Of a stretch of DNA of 35,620 nucleotides, positions 8,170 to 16,590 are shown one piece after another. The position numbers were made by a program, and so were the translations under genes. The notes under the pieces are model-generated. The model did not search any database and had not been told where the DNA came from. It saw only the letters and a list, made by a program, of their open reading frames with translations. How positions within the stretch are numbered: the stretch's first letter is position 1; the number at the start of each line of letters is the position of its first letter. The DNA is from JACCTH01 sp050741915 (lineage in GTDB: Bacteria; Actinomycetota; Acidimicrobiia; Spongiisociales; ZC4RG35), in assembly GCA_050741915.1 (NCBI GenBank), contig JBOGEX010000162.1:1-35620 (forward strand), written 5' to 3'.

Positions 8170-9726
8170 TTAGCCGCTCACCGTCATTTCCTTGATAAGG
8201 ATCTTCGCATCAACCCGCGGTTGCCACTGCAGTCGCTCGCTCATCCCGTAAACGTCGTTGATGTTGAGCATGAACAGGAAGTAGGCCTCGTCACAAGCCT
8301 TTTGCACAGCCTGGTGGTAGAGACCCTCGCGGGCGGCGACGTCGGTTTCCGAGCGGGCCTCTTCGATCCAGCCGGCCAGCTCGGCGTCGTCGTTGGACGC
8401 CCCGATCCCGTCCAGGTGGTAGTAGGCCGAAAGCTGGCGGTCGGCGTCGAGCAGCTCGTTCGAGCTGGTCACGTAGATTGCCGGCGGCCGGATATCCCCG
8501 AAGAGCCGGTTGAGGTACTCGTCGAATTCGAAGATCTGGACGTCGGGCACCAGGCCGACCTCGGAGAGGAAGTTGCCGACAACTTCGACCACCTCCCGGT
8601 CCTTCAGCCACCGTCCTGACGTCCCGATCAGCTCGACGGTGGCACCTTCGGCACCAGCCTCGGAGATGAGGGCCCGAGCCGCGTCGGGATCGTAACCGTA
8701 CGCCTCCAGGTCGGGGTTGTAGCCGAAGAAAGATTCACTGAGGATCTGACATTGGTCGACAGTGGCATTCCCGCCGAACAATTCGTCAGCCATGGCTTGC
8801 TTGTCCACCGCCAGGTTCATCGCCTGTCGCACCCGGACATCGGCAGTGGCACCTTCGGTCGTATTGATGATCAGCACCGGGTGCTCGAGACCGGTGACGG
8901 AAGCAGACTGCGGTGCGGATCCCACGTCCTCAGGCTGGAGGTTGGTGATCACGTCGGCATCACCACCGATCAGGGCGGAAAGACGAGTGCCAGCCTCGGC
9001 CACGAATCGGTAAGTGACGCGGGTCACGTTGCCGACTTCATCGCCCCAATAGTCGGGATTGGCCTCGAGGGTCACATGGTCACCCCGCACCCACTCCACG
9101 AACTGATAGGGACCGGTTCCGGCCGGATTCTCGGCGAAGGCGGCATCAGCCGAAGCCGTGGCCGGGACCATTTTCATCCAGTACATGCGGGCAGGAAGGA
9201 TCGGGTCCGGCTCACTGGTGAGAATGTTGACTGTGGTTTCATCGACCGCCTCGGCCCCGGAGATTGTCGAGAAGAACGATACTTGTTCGGAAGCGAAGTC
9301 CGGGTCGATGATCCGATCGACGCTCGCCACCACACTCTCGGCGTTGAACGGTTCGCCGTTGTGAAAGCTGATTCCCTCTCGCAACGTGAACTGCCAGGTA
9401 GTGTCGTCCACCTGGGTGGGTTCTGCGGTCGCCAAACCAGGGACGAGCTCTCCTTGAGGAGTGCGAGCCATGAGCGTCTCATAAATATTGTCGCTCACCG
9501 CCCGCTCATTACCGTCATCTCGGACTTGTGGGTCGAGGGTCGTGGGCTCGCCGGCGAGGATGACTGTGATCTCAGCGGATTCCGCCGGAGGAGATGTGGC
9601 TTGCGTGCCACCACCGCCGCTGGTGGTTGCCAAACCGTCTCCGTCCCCCGTGGTGGCGACGGTGCCAGCATTGCACGCCATAAGTAGACCCAGAATCAGG
9701 GCGAGGGCCTCTCGTTTCGATCGCAT
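8170..9726 (-). CDS. dppA: Peptide ABC transporter substrate-binding lipoprotein (SBP family 5)
   Basis: The 518-residue extracellular solute-binding protein captures the substrate for the DppBCDF importer. A basic signal MRSKREALALILGLLMAC ends in a lipobox (LMAC, acylated C18), followed by a Gly/Thr/Ser-rich tether to about residue 50. The SBP_bac_5 fold begins at EITVILAGEPTTLDPQ, with the family marker FTLREGISFHNGEPFNAESV. The ATG at 9726 has AGGAG 9 nt upstream. It is the first gene of the leftward operon and is transcribed divergently from the FCD regulator, with a dyad between its -35 and -10. The substrate cannot be named; neighbours suggest D-amino-acid or gamma-glutamyl peptides (inference). 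Confidence 0.93.
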   Translation of the reverse strand: MRSKREALALILGLLMACNAGTVATTGDGDGLATTSGGGGTQATSPPAESAEITVILAGEPTTLDPQVRDDGNERAVSDNIYETLMARTPQGELVPGLATAEPTQVDDTTWQFTLREGISFHNGEPFNAESVVASVDRIIDPDFASEQVSFFSTISGAEAVDETTVNILTSEPDPILPARMYWMKMVPATASADAAFAENPAGTGPYQFVEWVRGDHVTLEANPDYWGDEVGNVTRVTYRFVAEAGTRLSALIGGDADVITNLQPEDVGSAPQSASVTGLEHPVLIINTTEGATADVRVRQAMNLAVDKQAMADELFGGNATVDQCQILSESFFGYNPDLEAYGYDPDAARALISEAGAEGATVELIGTSGRWLKDREVVEVVGNFLSEVGLVPDVQIFEFDEYLNRLFGDIRPPAIYVTSSNELLDADRQLSAYYHLDGIGASNDDAELAGWIEEARSETDVAAREGLYHQAVQKACDEAYFLFMLNINDVYGMSERLQWQPRVDAKILIKEMTVSG

Positions 9727-9772
9727 AGCTAAAGGCTCCTTCTTCGAACGGCCCGAGCGGCCGTAGGGCTAT

Positions 9773-9802
9773 TGTATACTGTTGACAGTATGTCCCCGTC
9801 AA
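9773..9802 (-). promoter_or_regulatory. Promoter of the dpp operon with FCD-regulator operator
   Basis: On the minus strand TTGACG (9802-9797) and TATACA (9778-9773) are separated by 18 nt, a good sigma-70-like promoter for dppA. Between and overlapping them is a perfect dyad ATACTGT-TG-ACAGTAT (9776-9791), which also covers the ATG of the divergent regulator. A TATACT (9775-9780) on the plus strand could serve the regulator gene itself. Binding by the adjacent GntR/FCD protein would repress both directions (inference). Confidence 0.65.
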
Positions 9803-10521
9803 CCGGAAATGGCCCTCCTTCTGGTGATGGTGGTCGGAAGCAATCTTCAGGCACCGCCCTGATCCCCCTCGGTCGAACCCACCTGCCGCTCAGCGGGCAG
9901 ATCGCCGAAGAGATCAAGGCGGGCATACTTTCGGGCCGTTTCCGCCCGGGCGAGCGCCTGATGGAAGAAGTCCTGGCCACCGAGTTCGGTGTCTCCCGCA
10001 ACCCCGTACGCGAGGCGCTGCGTCAGCTCAGTACGGCCGGATTCGTCGATGTAGTTCCTCGTCACGGGGCCTCGGTAGCCACTCTTGGCGTAGAGTCGGT
10101 TAGGGAGCTCTTTGAAGTGCGCTCGGCGCTCGAAGCCGTAATGGCGCGCCTAGCAGCCGAGCGCATCACCCCGGAGCTGACCGACGCCCTAGCTGAGTTG
10201 GTGACAAGGGGACAGCGAGCTGTCGCCAACCAGGAGTTCGAGGCACTTCCAATTCTTAACAGCACGTTTCACAATCTCGTTGCCCGGGCGGCGGGAAACG
10301 CGCGATTGGTGGCGCTCAGCGAAACCGTTCGCGACACCATCCAGTGGGTATACGCCCGCGTGGTCAGGGCGCGGGCCGCCGACTCTTGGAGTGAACACAC
10401 CAAGATGTTCGAGGCGATTAGGGATCGCGACTCGACTCTCGCGGCTCATCTTGCCCTTGACCACATCAATCGGGCAGAAGCCGCCTATCTGGCCGCAATG
10501 GCGGACCATGACGGCGGCTAG
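9790..10521 (+). CDS. GntR-family (FCD/FadR subfamily) transcriptional regulator
   Basis: The protein of about 243 residues has an N-terminal winged helix (LATEFGVSRNPVREALRQLSTAGFVDVVPRHGASVA) and a helical FCD ligand-sensing domain (STFHNLVARAAGN, WSEHTKMFEAI, ALDHI). The usual FCD aspartate before FH is replaced by asparagine. The ATG at 9790 sits inside the dyad and only about 10 nt after a TATACT, suggesting a leaderless transcript; an in-frame TTG at 9772 is the alternative. It overlaps the MFS gene by 14 nt. It probably controls the divergent importer operon and its own operon, sensing an amino-acid-like acid. Confidence 0.9.
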   Translation: MSPSTGNGPPSGDGGRKQSSGTALIPLGRTHLPLSGQIAEEIKAGILSGRFRPGERLMEEVLATEFGVSRNPVREALRQLSTAGFVDVVPRHGASVATLGVESVRELFEVRSALEAVMARLAAERITPELTDALAELVTRGQRAVANQEFEALPILNSTFHNLVARAAGNARLVALSETVRDTIQWVYARVVRARAADSWSEHTKMFEAIRDRDSTLAAHLALDHINRAEAAYLAAMADHDGG

Positions 10522-11668
10522 CTCCGATCCGGTGCTACCGAGCACAACCGAGCGCACCACATGGTTGGGACTGGCGGCAGTGGTGGCGTCGTATCTAACG
10601 GTCAGCGTGGCCGAGTCGATCCTCGCACCTTTGTTCCCCACCATCGCCGAAGCCCTAGGTCTCGGGATCTCATCGGCGGGGCTGATGCTTGGGGTTCTGA
10701 CCGCCGACATAGCCCTCGGAAACCTGGCAGGGGGATGGTTGTTAAGGGCGCTGCCGCTCAGAGCGGTTGCCGTTCTCAGCCTCGCAGTGACCAGTGCTGG
10801 CTGTGCCCTCGCCTCAGCATCTGGAACATTTCGACTGCTCCTGGCGTCTCAGGCGATCATCGGCCTTGGAGTTGGGATGTTCTTCGCTCCCGGGCTGAAA
10901 GCCGCCGGGCTGGCCGGAGGCAGTAATCGACGGGGCTTAGCCATGGGATTTTTCGGCGTCGCGTTCTCGGCGGGGCTGGCAGGCGCCGCCTTCCTCGCCT
11001 CAAGAGTGGGACCGAACAACTGGAGAGAGGCGTTCGTAGTTGCGAGTTGGGCCTGCGCCGGCGGCCTAGTCGTCCTGTTAGCCATCAAGCTCCCCGACTC
11101 CCCTGAAAAGGCCGGACAGCGCGGTGGGTTGGGAACTATGCGCTTGCCGGTAATAGTGGGAGCGGTGGGAACCGTTTCACAATACGGGATAGTTGGATAC
11201 CTCGCTCTATTTGCGGTTACGTCCTGGAAATTTTCCCCTGCTGAGGCGGCGCTGATGCTGGCTGCGAGCCGGGTTTTGTCCGCGCCCGGAAAGATTGTGG
11301 TTGGTACCGTCGCCGATCGCCTCGGGAGTGGGGCCACGTTGAGAACTGTCGTCCTGTTGTTGCTGGTCACCGGAGTCGGATGGTCCCTTCCTCCAGCTTC
11401 GGCGGTGACGACGGTGGCGGCCGTGATCTTTGCGGCGGCGGTCAGCGCCTTGTTTCCAATCGCCAACCTCGTGGCCTTCGAGGAGTTCGGAAGCCAGGGA
11501 TCGATGCTGGGCACGTATCGCTCGGCACAGATCGCGGTTGGCTCGGTCGCCGCCTTCCTAATCGGAATCCTGGCGGAGGGCCAGGGCCTTCGGGCCGTGC
11601 TCACCGTCTGTGTGCTGATACCGGCAATCCTTCTCGTCCCGTTGAAGAAGACGTTGGCCCTCAGCTGA
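10508..11668 (+). CDS. MFS transporter
   Basis: This 386-residue major facilitator has about twelve hydrophobic segments. A GLMLGVLTADIALGNLAGGWLLRALPLR stretch matches the loop 2-3 region, and GTVADRLGSG is the equivalent after helix 8. The frame is open upstream inside the regulator gene, but the ATG at 10508, overlapping the regulator's end by 14 nt, gives the expected N-terminus before helix 1. It sits between the FCD regulator and the ornithine cyclodeaminase-family gene, overlapping the latter at TGATG. It likely moves the substrate or product of the following enzymes. Direction and substrate cannot be read. Confidence 0.88.
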   Translation: MTAASSDPVLPSTTERTTWLGLAAVVASYLTVSVAESILAPLFPTIAEALGLGISSAGLMLGVLTADIALGNLAGGWLLRALPLRAVAVLSLAVTSAGCALASASGTFRLLLASQAIIGLGVGMFFAPGLKAAGLAGGSNRRGLAMGFFGVAFSAGLAGAAFLASRVGPNNWREAFVVASWACAGGLVVLLAIKLPDSPEKAGQRGGLGTMRLPVIVGAVGTVSQYGIVGYLALFAVTSWKFSPAEAALMLAASRVLSAPGKIVVGTVADRLGSGATLRTVVLLLLVTGVGWSLPPASAVTTVAAVIFAAAVSALFPIANLVAFEEFGSQGSMLGTYRSAQIAVGSVAAFLIGILAEGQGLRAVLTVCVLIPAILLVPLKKTLALS

Positions 11669-12609
11669 TGCTTTACCTCACCGATGCCGAAGTTGCCCTG
11701 ATCCTTAACCCGCAAAGTGCTGCCGAAGCGATAGAAGGAGCCTTCCGTTCCTTGGCCGACGGTTCGTCCGCAGTTCAACAGCGGGTGAGGACGATCACCC
11801 CGGCTGGCAAATTGAGCATGGTCGGCGGAGTGATGGTGTCCGCAGACCGAGCGGGAGCCAAGGTCTACCCGACCACGAAAGACGGTCGGTTTGGCTTTGT
11901 GGTCCTCCTCTTCGCGCTGTCGAGCGGCGAGCCTCTGGCCGTCATGGAAGGTTCGACCCTGACCGAGATTCGCACCGCGGCCACTTCGGTTGTGGCCGCG
12001 CGGTACCTTGCCCCACCGAACCCCGAAGTGCTGGTGGTGTTCGGGGCTGGTCGCCAGGCTGTCGCCCATGCCCTCGCCTTCGCTGATGAGTTCGACCTGG
12101 CGGAGATAAGGCTGGTCAACCGTCGAGATGCGGCGGACGTCGAGCGCCGGATCAAGCAGTCGACAGGGGTACCCACTATTCAGATGACCGGGGACGCGCT
12201 CGAAGGAGCCGACCTCGTAATCACCGCTACCCGGTCGACCGAGGCGCTGTTCGACGGCCGCGCGCTCCCCCGCCGCTGCCACATCACTGCTGTCGGAGCC
12301 ACCACTCCAGAGAGCCGGGAACTGGATGCCAAAACAATCGCTCGATCCGACTGGATCGTGGTCGAGTCAATTTCGCAGGCGCAAGTCGAGGCTGGAGATT
12401 TGTTGCTCGCCGAACGCGAAGGGACCTCGGTTTGGGAAAGGGTGGTGGAATTGGCAGATCTTGTCTCCGGTCAGACAACGCGACCCGGTGGACCAGAACA
12501 GATCACCCTGTACAAATCACTCGGGATCGGCTTGGAGGACGTGGCAGTCGCCGACGCCGTATATCGAGCGGCCATGGCGCAGTCGGTCGGCAGATTCCTC
12601 GGGGAATAG
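11668..12609 (+). CDS. Ornithine cyclodeaminase/mu-crystallin family protein
   Basis: This 313-residue NAD(P)-dependent enzyme starts at an ATG that shares a base with the MFS stop (TGATG). Landmarks are GAKVYPTTKDGRFGF (family lysine), TLTEIRTAATSVVAARYLA, the Rossmann glycines VVFGAGRQAVAHALA, and ITAVGATTPESRELD in the second half. The family includes ornithine and lysine cyclodeaminases, alanine dehydrogenase of archaea, ketimine and pyrroline-2-carboxylate reductases. Next to a D-amino-acid oxidase-like gene, a ketimine or cyclic imino-acid reductase role is attractive, because D-proline, D-lysine or D-ornithine oxidation gives such imines (inference). Confidence 0.88.
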   Translation: MLYLTDAEVALILNPQSAAEAIEGAFRSLADGSSAVQQRVRTITPAGKLSMVGGVMVSADRAGAKVYPTTKDGRFGFVVLLFALSSGEPLAVMEGSTLTEIRTAATSVVAARYLAPPNPEVLVVFGAGRQAVAHALAFADEFDLAEIRLVNRRDAADVERRIKQSTGVPTIQMTGDALEGADLVITATRSTEALFDGRALPRRCHITAVGATTPESRELDAKTIARSDWIVVESISQAQVEAGDLLLAEREGTSVWERVVELADLVSGQTTRPGGPEQITLYKSLGIGLEDVAVADAVYRAAMAQSVGRFLGE

Positions 12610-12611
12610 AC

Positions 12612-14063
12612 GTGGGGGGCTTGCTCTCGGGTACGACCGCGATCATGGTCGAGCAGTCGACCGGCCGTGGCGCAGATGGCGTGGTCCTGGCGGCGGCGCC
12701 AATGGCGGCGGCTCTTGGTGCCGAATCCCTCCGCCAGGGAGGCAACGCATTTGATGCGGTCGTTACCGCTGCCTTGGCCGAGACGGTCTTGCTCCCTCCC
12801 AAGTGTGGGTTGGCCGGTGACCTCGTGGCCCTCCGGCTCGAACCGGGCAAGACCCGACCGGACGCTTTGCTGGCGATAGGCGGAGCCCCGCGCCGGTTGG
12901 CGAAGGTCGCCGAACGAGGGGAATTGACGACCACCGGTCCCTTATCGGTCGGAGTGCCAGGGGCACCGGCTGGATACGACGTTTTAGCGGCTCACGGTTT
13001 GCTAGGCCGGAACCGCCTGGCCGCACCCGCAATCCGGCTCGCCCGGGGGGGATTCCCGTGGGCGCAAATCTGCACCGCGCTGGCCATCGAATCAGCAGAC
13101 CTGGTGGAGCGACACAATCCCGAAGGCACGGTCTTCTTCCCCGACGGCACTGCAATCGGTCCAGGCGAAGTGGTCCGCCTGCCGAGGATGGCTGACCTGA
13201 TCGAGGAGTGGGTAAGACGTGGCGGAGAACTCTTCTGGGGAAGGATCGGCGATATCGTCGCCGCCTCAGTCATAAGGCGTGGCGGAGTGATCGAGATCGA
13301 TGACTTCCGATCGATCCGGGCGCAATGGGAACCACCGGCGACGAGAACGGTCGGAGATCGGCGACTCTGGGCTACCCCCGCGCCGAGCCACGGTCCATCG
13401 TTGCTAAAGGCATTGGCGGACACACGGCCCAACGATGGTCCTGGGGCAACATGGGACCGAGTGACCCAGGTCATCTCCGCGCGGAGTGAGTCGCTGGCCG
13501 ATTCCTCCGGGACCTCGATGGTCAGCGCCGCCGACGCTGCGGGCAACGTCGTGGTCGTCATCCACTCCAATTCCTTTCCCCGCTTCGGGAGTGGCTTGGT
13601 GGTCGATGAATTCGACCTGATCCTCAACAACCGGCCCGGCCGCGGCTTTTCCACCCACCCGGGACATCCCAACTTCCCGGCGCCGGGGAAACGGCCGGCG
13701 ACCACCCTCCACGCCTGGGCGATCAGCGATACCGCGGGCGAGCCCCAGTTTTTGGGCGGAACCCCTGGCGGGGAAAATCAAATGCCCTGGAACGCCCAGA
13801 CTCTCGGTCAGATTATTGGAGGCGAAAACGACCCTGGTGTCCTGGTCGTTGCACCCCGCTGGGAGATGCTGTCCGACGGCGGGGTGGTTATCGAAGAGGG
13901 CTTCGATGGGATCGAAGAGCTCCGCTCTCGCGCCGCCAACACGAAAATTGTTCCCCCTTTTGGCCTCCGGTGCGCCCAGCAGGTAGTCGCCCGGCCCCAA
14001 GCCGGTGCCGCCATTGTCGGGGCCGTCGATCCCCGCACCGGAGGAGCGGTCGTAGCGGTGTAG
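12612..14063 (+). CDS. Gamma-glutamyltransferase-like Ntn hydrolase, apparently cytoplasmic
   Basis: The 483-residue protein carries GGT-family features: APMAAALGAESLRQGGNAFDAVVTAAL near the N-terminus, KCGLAGDL, VPGAPAGYD, the autoprocessing/nucleophile region SGTSMVSAADAAGN (candidate nucleophile T301) and FGSGLVVDEFDLILNN. It is shorter than typical GGT (about 560-580) and has no signal peptide. TSM replaces the usual TTH after the cleavage site. The GTG at 12612 follows GGGGAA and the upstream stop by 2 nt; an ATG at 12645 is the alternative. As last gene of the regulator-MFS-cyclodeaminase operon it may hydrolyse gamma-glutamyl compounds or a related amide inside the cell. Confidence 0.85.
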   Translation: MGGLLSGTTAIMVEQSTGRGADGVVLAAAPMAAALGAESLRQGGNAFDAVVTAALAETVLLPPKCGLAGDLVALRLEPGKTRPDALLAIGGAPRRLAKVAERGELTTTGPLSVGVPGAPAGYDVLAAHGLLGRNRLAAPAIRLARGGFPWAQICTALAIESADLVERHNPEGTVFFPDGTAIGPGEVVRLPRMADLIEEWVRRGGELFWGRIGDIVAASVIRRGGVIEIDDFRSIRAQWEPPATRTVGDRRLWATPAPSHGPSLLKALADTRPNDGPGATWDRVTQVISARSESLADSSGTSMVSAADAAGNVVVVIHSNSFPRFGSGLVVDEFDLILNNRPGRGFSTHPGHPNFPAPGKRPATTLHAWAISDTAGEPQFLGGTPGGENQMPWNAQTLGQIIGGENDPGVLVVAPRWEMLSDGGVVIEEGFDGIEELRSRAANTKIVPPFGLRCAQQVVARPQAGAAIVGAVDPRTGGAVVAV

Positions 14064-14105
14064 ATCGTCGGGCGCTACGCGATCAGTTGAACGCCGATCG
14101 TGGCC

Positions 14106-14576
14106 CTACTCGGAGGCGAGGTCCTTGATCGCCTCCATCAGCATGATGTGCTTGCGGGTGTCAAGCCGCATCGCCTCGACCAAAGATGACCACCAGGCGG
14201 TGTCCTCTACCTCGGTCACGATCTTCTGCAGCTCCTTTAGCTCCCGCTCGTCGTCTCGTTCCAAGTCGAGCAGCTTTTCCGTCAACTCGACCAGGTGTTC
14301 GCGCTCATCCCCCACCCCGACGGCGGCGTCCTTTCCGATCCGGGTTTCGATGTCATCGCGGCCGGAATGTTCGGATCGCATCCAGTGAACCATGTCCTGA
14401 AAAAGCCGGTGATGCCGCACCTCGTCGTCGATCACCATCTGGATGAGGAAACGGACTCGGTCGCTCCTGGTCTCCTCGGCCAGGTGGGCGTAGGAGCGAA
14501 GCGCTTCGCGCTCGGTGTCCATGTGTTCCTGCAGATAGTGAGTGAGCTGCTGCGCCCAAAGGTCGATATCCACCAA
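14106..14576 (-). CDS. Ferritin-like diiron-fold protein, unknown function
   Basis: The 156-residue all-helical protein looks like a four-helix ferritin/rubrerythrin-like domain. Candidate iron ligands are E24 in helix 1, E52 and H55 in DDEVRHH of helix 2, acidic residues around 108-112, and D139/H143 in LDTRKH. AAGGAGG precedes two possible starts (TTG 14576, GTG 14573). It lies 16 nt after the aldehyde dehydrogenase gene and is probably co-transcribed with it. It could store iron, supply iron, or scavenge peroxide for the neighbouring dimetal oxidase system (inference). No specific family name is certain. Confidence 0.72.
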   Translation of the reverse strand: MVDIDLWAQQLTHYLQEHMDTEREALRSYAHLAEETRSDRVRFLIQMVIDDEVRHHRLFQDMVHWMRSEHSGRDDIETRIGKDAAVGVGDEREHLVELTEKLLDLERDDERELKELQKIVTEVEDTAWWSSLVEAMRLDTRKHIMLMEAIKDLASE

Positions 14577-14592
14577 CTCGGAGCCTCCTTGC

Positions 14593-16068
14593 CTACGAAC
14601 CCATGAACACGGTGCGCTGCTGCGTGTAAAAGTCCATCACGGTCGGTCCCAGCTGTTCTTTATGGATGCCGGTTCCTGACTGCTTTATCCCTCCGAATGG
14701 GGCGGACAGGGCGGTCCCGATTGTGGGACGGTTGATCCGCACCACCCCGGCCTGGGACTCGCGAGCGAAACGCTGGGCACTCGCCAGATCGCGGGTGCAA
14801 ATGGCCGCCGTCAACCCATACTCCGTTTCGTTGGCCCGAGCGATGGCCTCGTCGATATCGGCAACCCTCTCAAACCCGATGACCGGACCGAAGACCTCGG
14901 CACAGGAGATGGTCATGGTTGGGATGACATCGGCCAGGATGGTAGGCGGAAAGAACCATCCGTCGTCATAGGGATCGCCCGACAGCCTGGTCCCCCCGCA
15001 GACAAGACGGGCCCCGGCTTCGAGCGCGCTCGTCACGACCGATTCCATGCTGTCGACCGCTCGCTCATCGATTAACGGTCCCATGTGGACTTCGTCGCCT
15101 AGGCCCGGGCCGACCCGCAGCCCGGCTGCGGCCGCCGTGACCAACTCGAGTACCTCATCGTGGATCTGAGCTTCAACAATCACTCGTCCGGCACCTGTGC
15201 ACGCCTGACCACTCAAGGCAAAGGAGGATCTGGCGACGACCGCCGCGGCCCGTTGCGGATCGGCATCCCTGAGGATCACAACGGGATTATTCCCTCCGAG
15301 TTCCAGCTGGGCTCGTCGCCCCAATCCGAGGGCGGCATGGATCTTCTTCCCAACTGCGGTCGAGCCAGTGAAGGTGATCGCTCGCACCCTTTCGTCAGCT
15401 ACGACCAGGCTTCCTGCCCCAAACCCATGGACGACGTTGACAACACCGCCCGGGAGGTCAGCACCGTCAAGCGCCGCCGCCAACCGCTCACCCATGAGCG
15501 GCGTCATCGAGGATGGCTTGAACACGACGGTATTGCCGGCCGCCAAGGCCGGCCCGAGCTTGCGCGAGGCCAGGCTCAGCGGAAAGTTCCAGGGGGTGAT
15601 GGCCCCCACGACTCCGACCGGATCGATCATGGTCAACACCGAAACAGTGGGGTCGTCGGTGGGAAACGTAGTTCCCTGCAGCCGCAACGCCTCGCCCGCA
15701 TACAGCCTGAAGTTGTCAGCCGTGCGCTTGACCTCGTTGCGGGCATCGGCGAGTGGCTTTCCCATTTCCGCCACCATTTCTCGGGCGATCTCATCGGCTT
15801 GTTGGTCGATTATTTCCGCGGCCTTGTTCAGGGCTGCGGCGCGGACTGGCGTGGGGGTGGCTGCCCACCCTCCCAAGGCGGCCTGAGCGGCGTCCACCGC
15901 TGCTTCGACGTCAGCCGGCTGGGAATCGGGGGCGACCGAGGTAACGACCCCGGATGCTGCCGGGTTGTGCACTTCAAAGGTTGTTCCCCCCGAGGAGGGT
16001 ACGAGATCACCACCGATGCGGTTGTGAACCGACACCGGGGCAGCAACGGTGGTGGTCACGTCTCCCAC
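14593..16068 (-). CDS. NAD(P)-dependent aldehyde dehydrogenase
   Basis: This 491-residue ALDH-superfamily enzyme oxidises an aldehyde to an acid. It shows PWNFPLSLASRKLGPALAAGN, FKPSSMTP, FTGSTAVGK, the general-base glutamate in LELGGNNP and the catalytic cysteine in SGQACTGAGR, ending with FGGIKQSGTG. All key residues are present. It resembles succinate-semialdehyde, benzaldehyde and betaine-aldehyde types; substrate is not determinable. The GTG at 16068 overlaps the end of the GlcG/HbpS-type gene by 13 nt. It may oxidise an aldehyde made by the divergent oxidase operon (inference). Confidence 0.93.
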   Translation of the reverse strand: MGDVTTTVAAPVSVHNRIGGDLVPSSGGTTFEVHNPAASGVVTSVAPDSQPADVEAAVDAAQAALGGWAATPTPVRAAALNKAAEIIDQQADEIAREMVAEMGKPLADARNEVKRTADNFRLYAGEALRLQGTTFPTDDPTVSVLTMIDPVGVVGAITPWNFPLSLASRKLGPALAAGNTVVFKPSSMTPLMGERLAAALDGADLPGGVVNVVHGFGAGSLVVADERVRAITFTGSTAVGKKIHAALGLGRRAQLELGGNNPVVILRDADPQRAAAVVARSSFALSGQACTGAGRVIVEAQIHDEVLELVTAAAAGLRVGPGLGDEVHMGPLIDERAVDSMESVVTSALEAGARLVCGGTRLSGDPYDDGWFFPPTILADVIPTMTISCAEVFGPVIGFERVADIDEAIARANETEYGLTAAICTRDLASAQRFARESQAGVVRINRPTIGTALSAPFGGIKQSGTGIHKEQLGPTVMDFYTQQRTVFMGS

Positions 16069-16508
16069 TTCGAATAGTCAGCCGTTCGCCCAAGGTGTGC
16101 CATCAGGGCGTCAATCCCAGCCTTGCAGCACGCAATGTCCTGCTCGCCGTTGCCGCCGCTAGCCGAAATCCCTCCGATCACCTCTCCATCCAGCTCGATG
16201 GGCCAGCCACCCACGAAAATCGTGAACTTGCCCATGTGCTGGGTCATGATCCCGAACGCTTCCTCACCCGGAACGGCGTTCTTATAGAAATGCGTCGGCT
16301 TGCGATGGCCCGCGGCGGTAAATGCCTTATTGATCGCTATTTCCACACTGGTGACCTTTCCGCCATCGAGTCGGCGGAGGGCGATCGGATAACCGGCAGC
16401 ATCGGAGACGCATAGCACCTCCGGAACGCCCTGATCCTCGGCGGCTTTTTGGGCTGCGTCCAGCATCAGGTTGGCCTCTGCCAAGGTCAGTTGTTGGACG
16501 GTGCGCAT
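16056..16508 (-). CDS. GlcG/HbpS-family (DUF336) protein
   Basis: The 150-residue cytoplasmic-looking protein matches the GlcG/HbpS/PduO-C fold: LTLAEANLMLDAAQKAAEDQG at the N-terminus, central AINKAFTAAGHRKPTH, and the conserved GGWPIELDGEVIGGISASGGNGEQD, which carries the usual GG(L/W)P..GxxxGxIGxSG pattern. Members bind heme or corrinoids, or accompany glycolate, diol and aromatic catabolic operons. The ATG at 16508 has GGAGG 5 nt upstream. It heads a leftward operon with ALDH and the ferritin-like gene, behind a GTATAC element. Confidence 0.88.
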   Translation of the reverse strand: MRTVQQLTLAEANLMLDAAQKAAEDQGVPEVLCVSDAAGYPIALRRLDGGKVTSVEIAINKAFTAAGHRKPTHFYKNAVPGEEAFGIMTQHMGKFTIFVGGWPIELDGEVIGGISASGGNGEQDIACCKAGIDALMAHLGRTADYSKWET

Positions 16509-16543
16509 GGGTCCTCCGTTACCTTTTAACGAGTTTCGCATAA

Positions 16544-16553
16544 AGTATACAAG
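16544..16553 (-). promoter_or_regulatory. Candidate GTATAC operator / -10 element upstream of the GlcG-ALDH operon
   Basis: The minus strand reads TTGTATACTTTATG here. GTATAC is 16545-16550, and TATACT (16549-16544) is a perfect -10, about 36 nt from the ATG at 16508; no convincing -35 is visible. The GTATAC core is shared with the two dyads near the FCD regulator genes, so this is a candidate third site of the same regulon (inference). Confidence 0.5.
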
Positions 16554-16590
16554 CGACCCTTGGACGCTGCCCGGACAGATGAACGGGCCC

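Noticed and set aside
10849..12282. Long open frame on the minus strand opposite the MFS and ornithine cyclodeaminase-family genes
   Set aside because: It has low-complexity, arginine/proline-rich composition without any family motif; the plus-strand genes are unambiguous.
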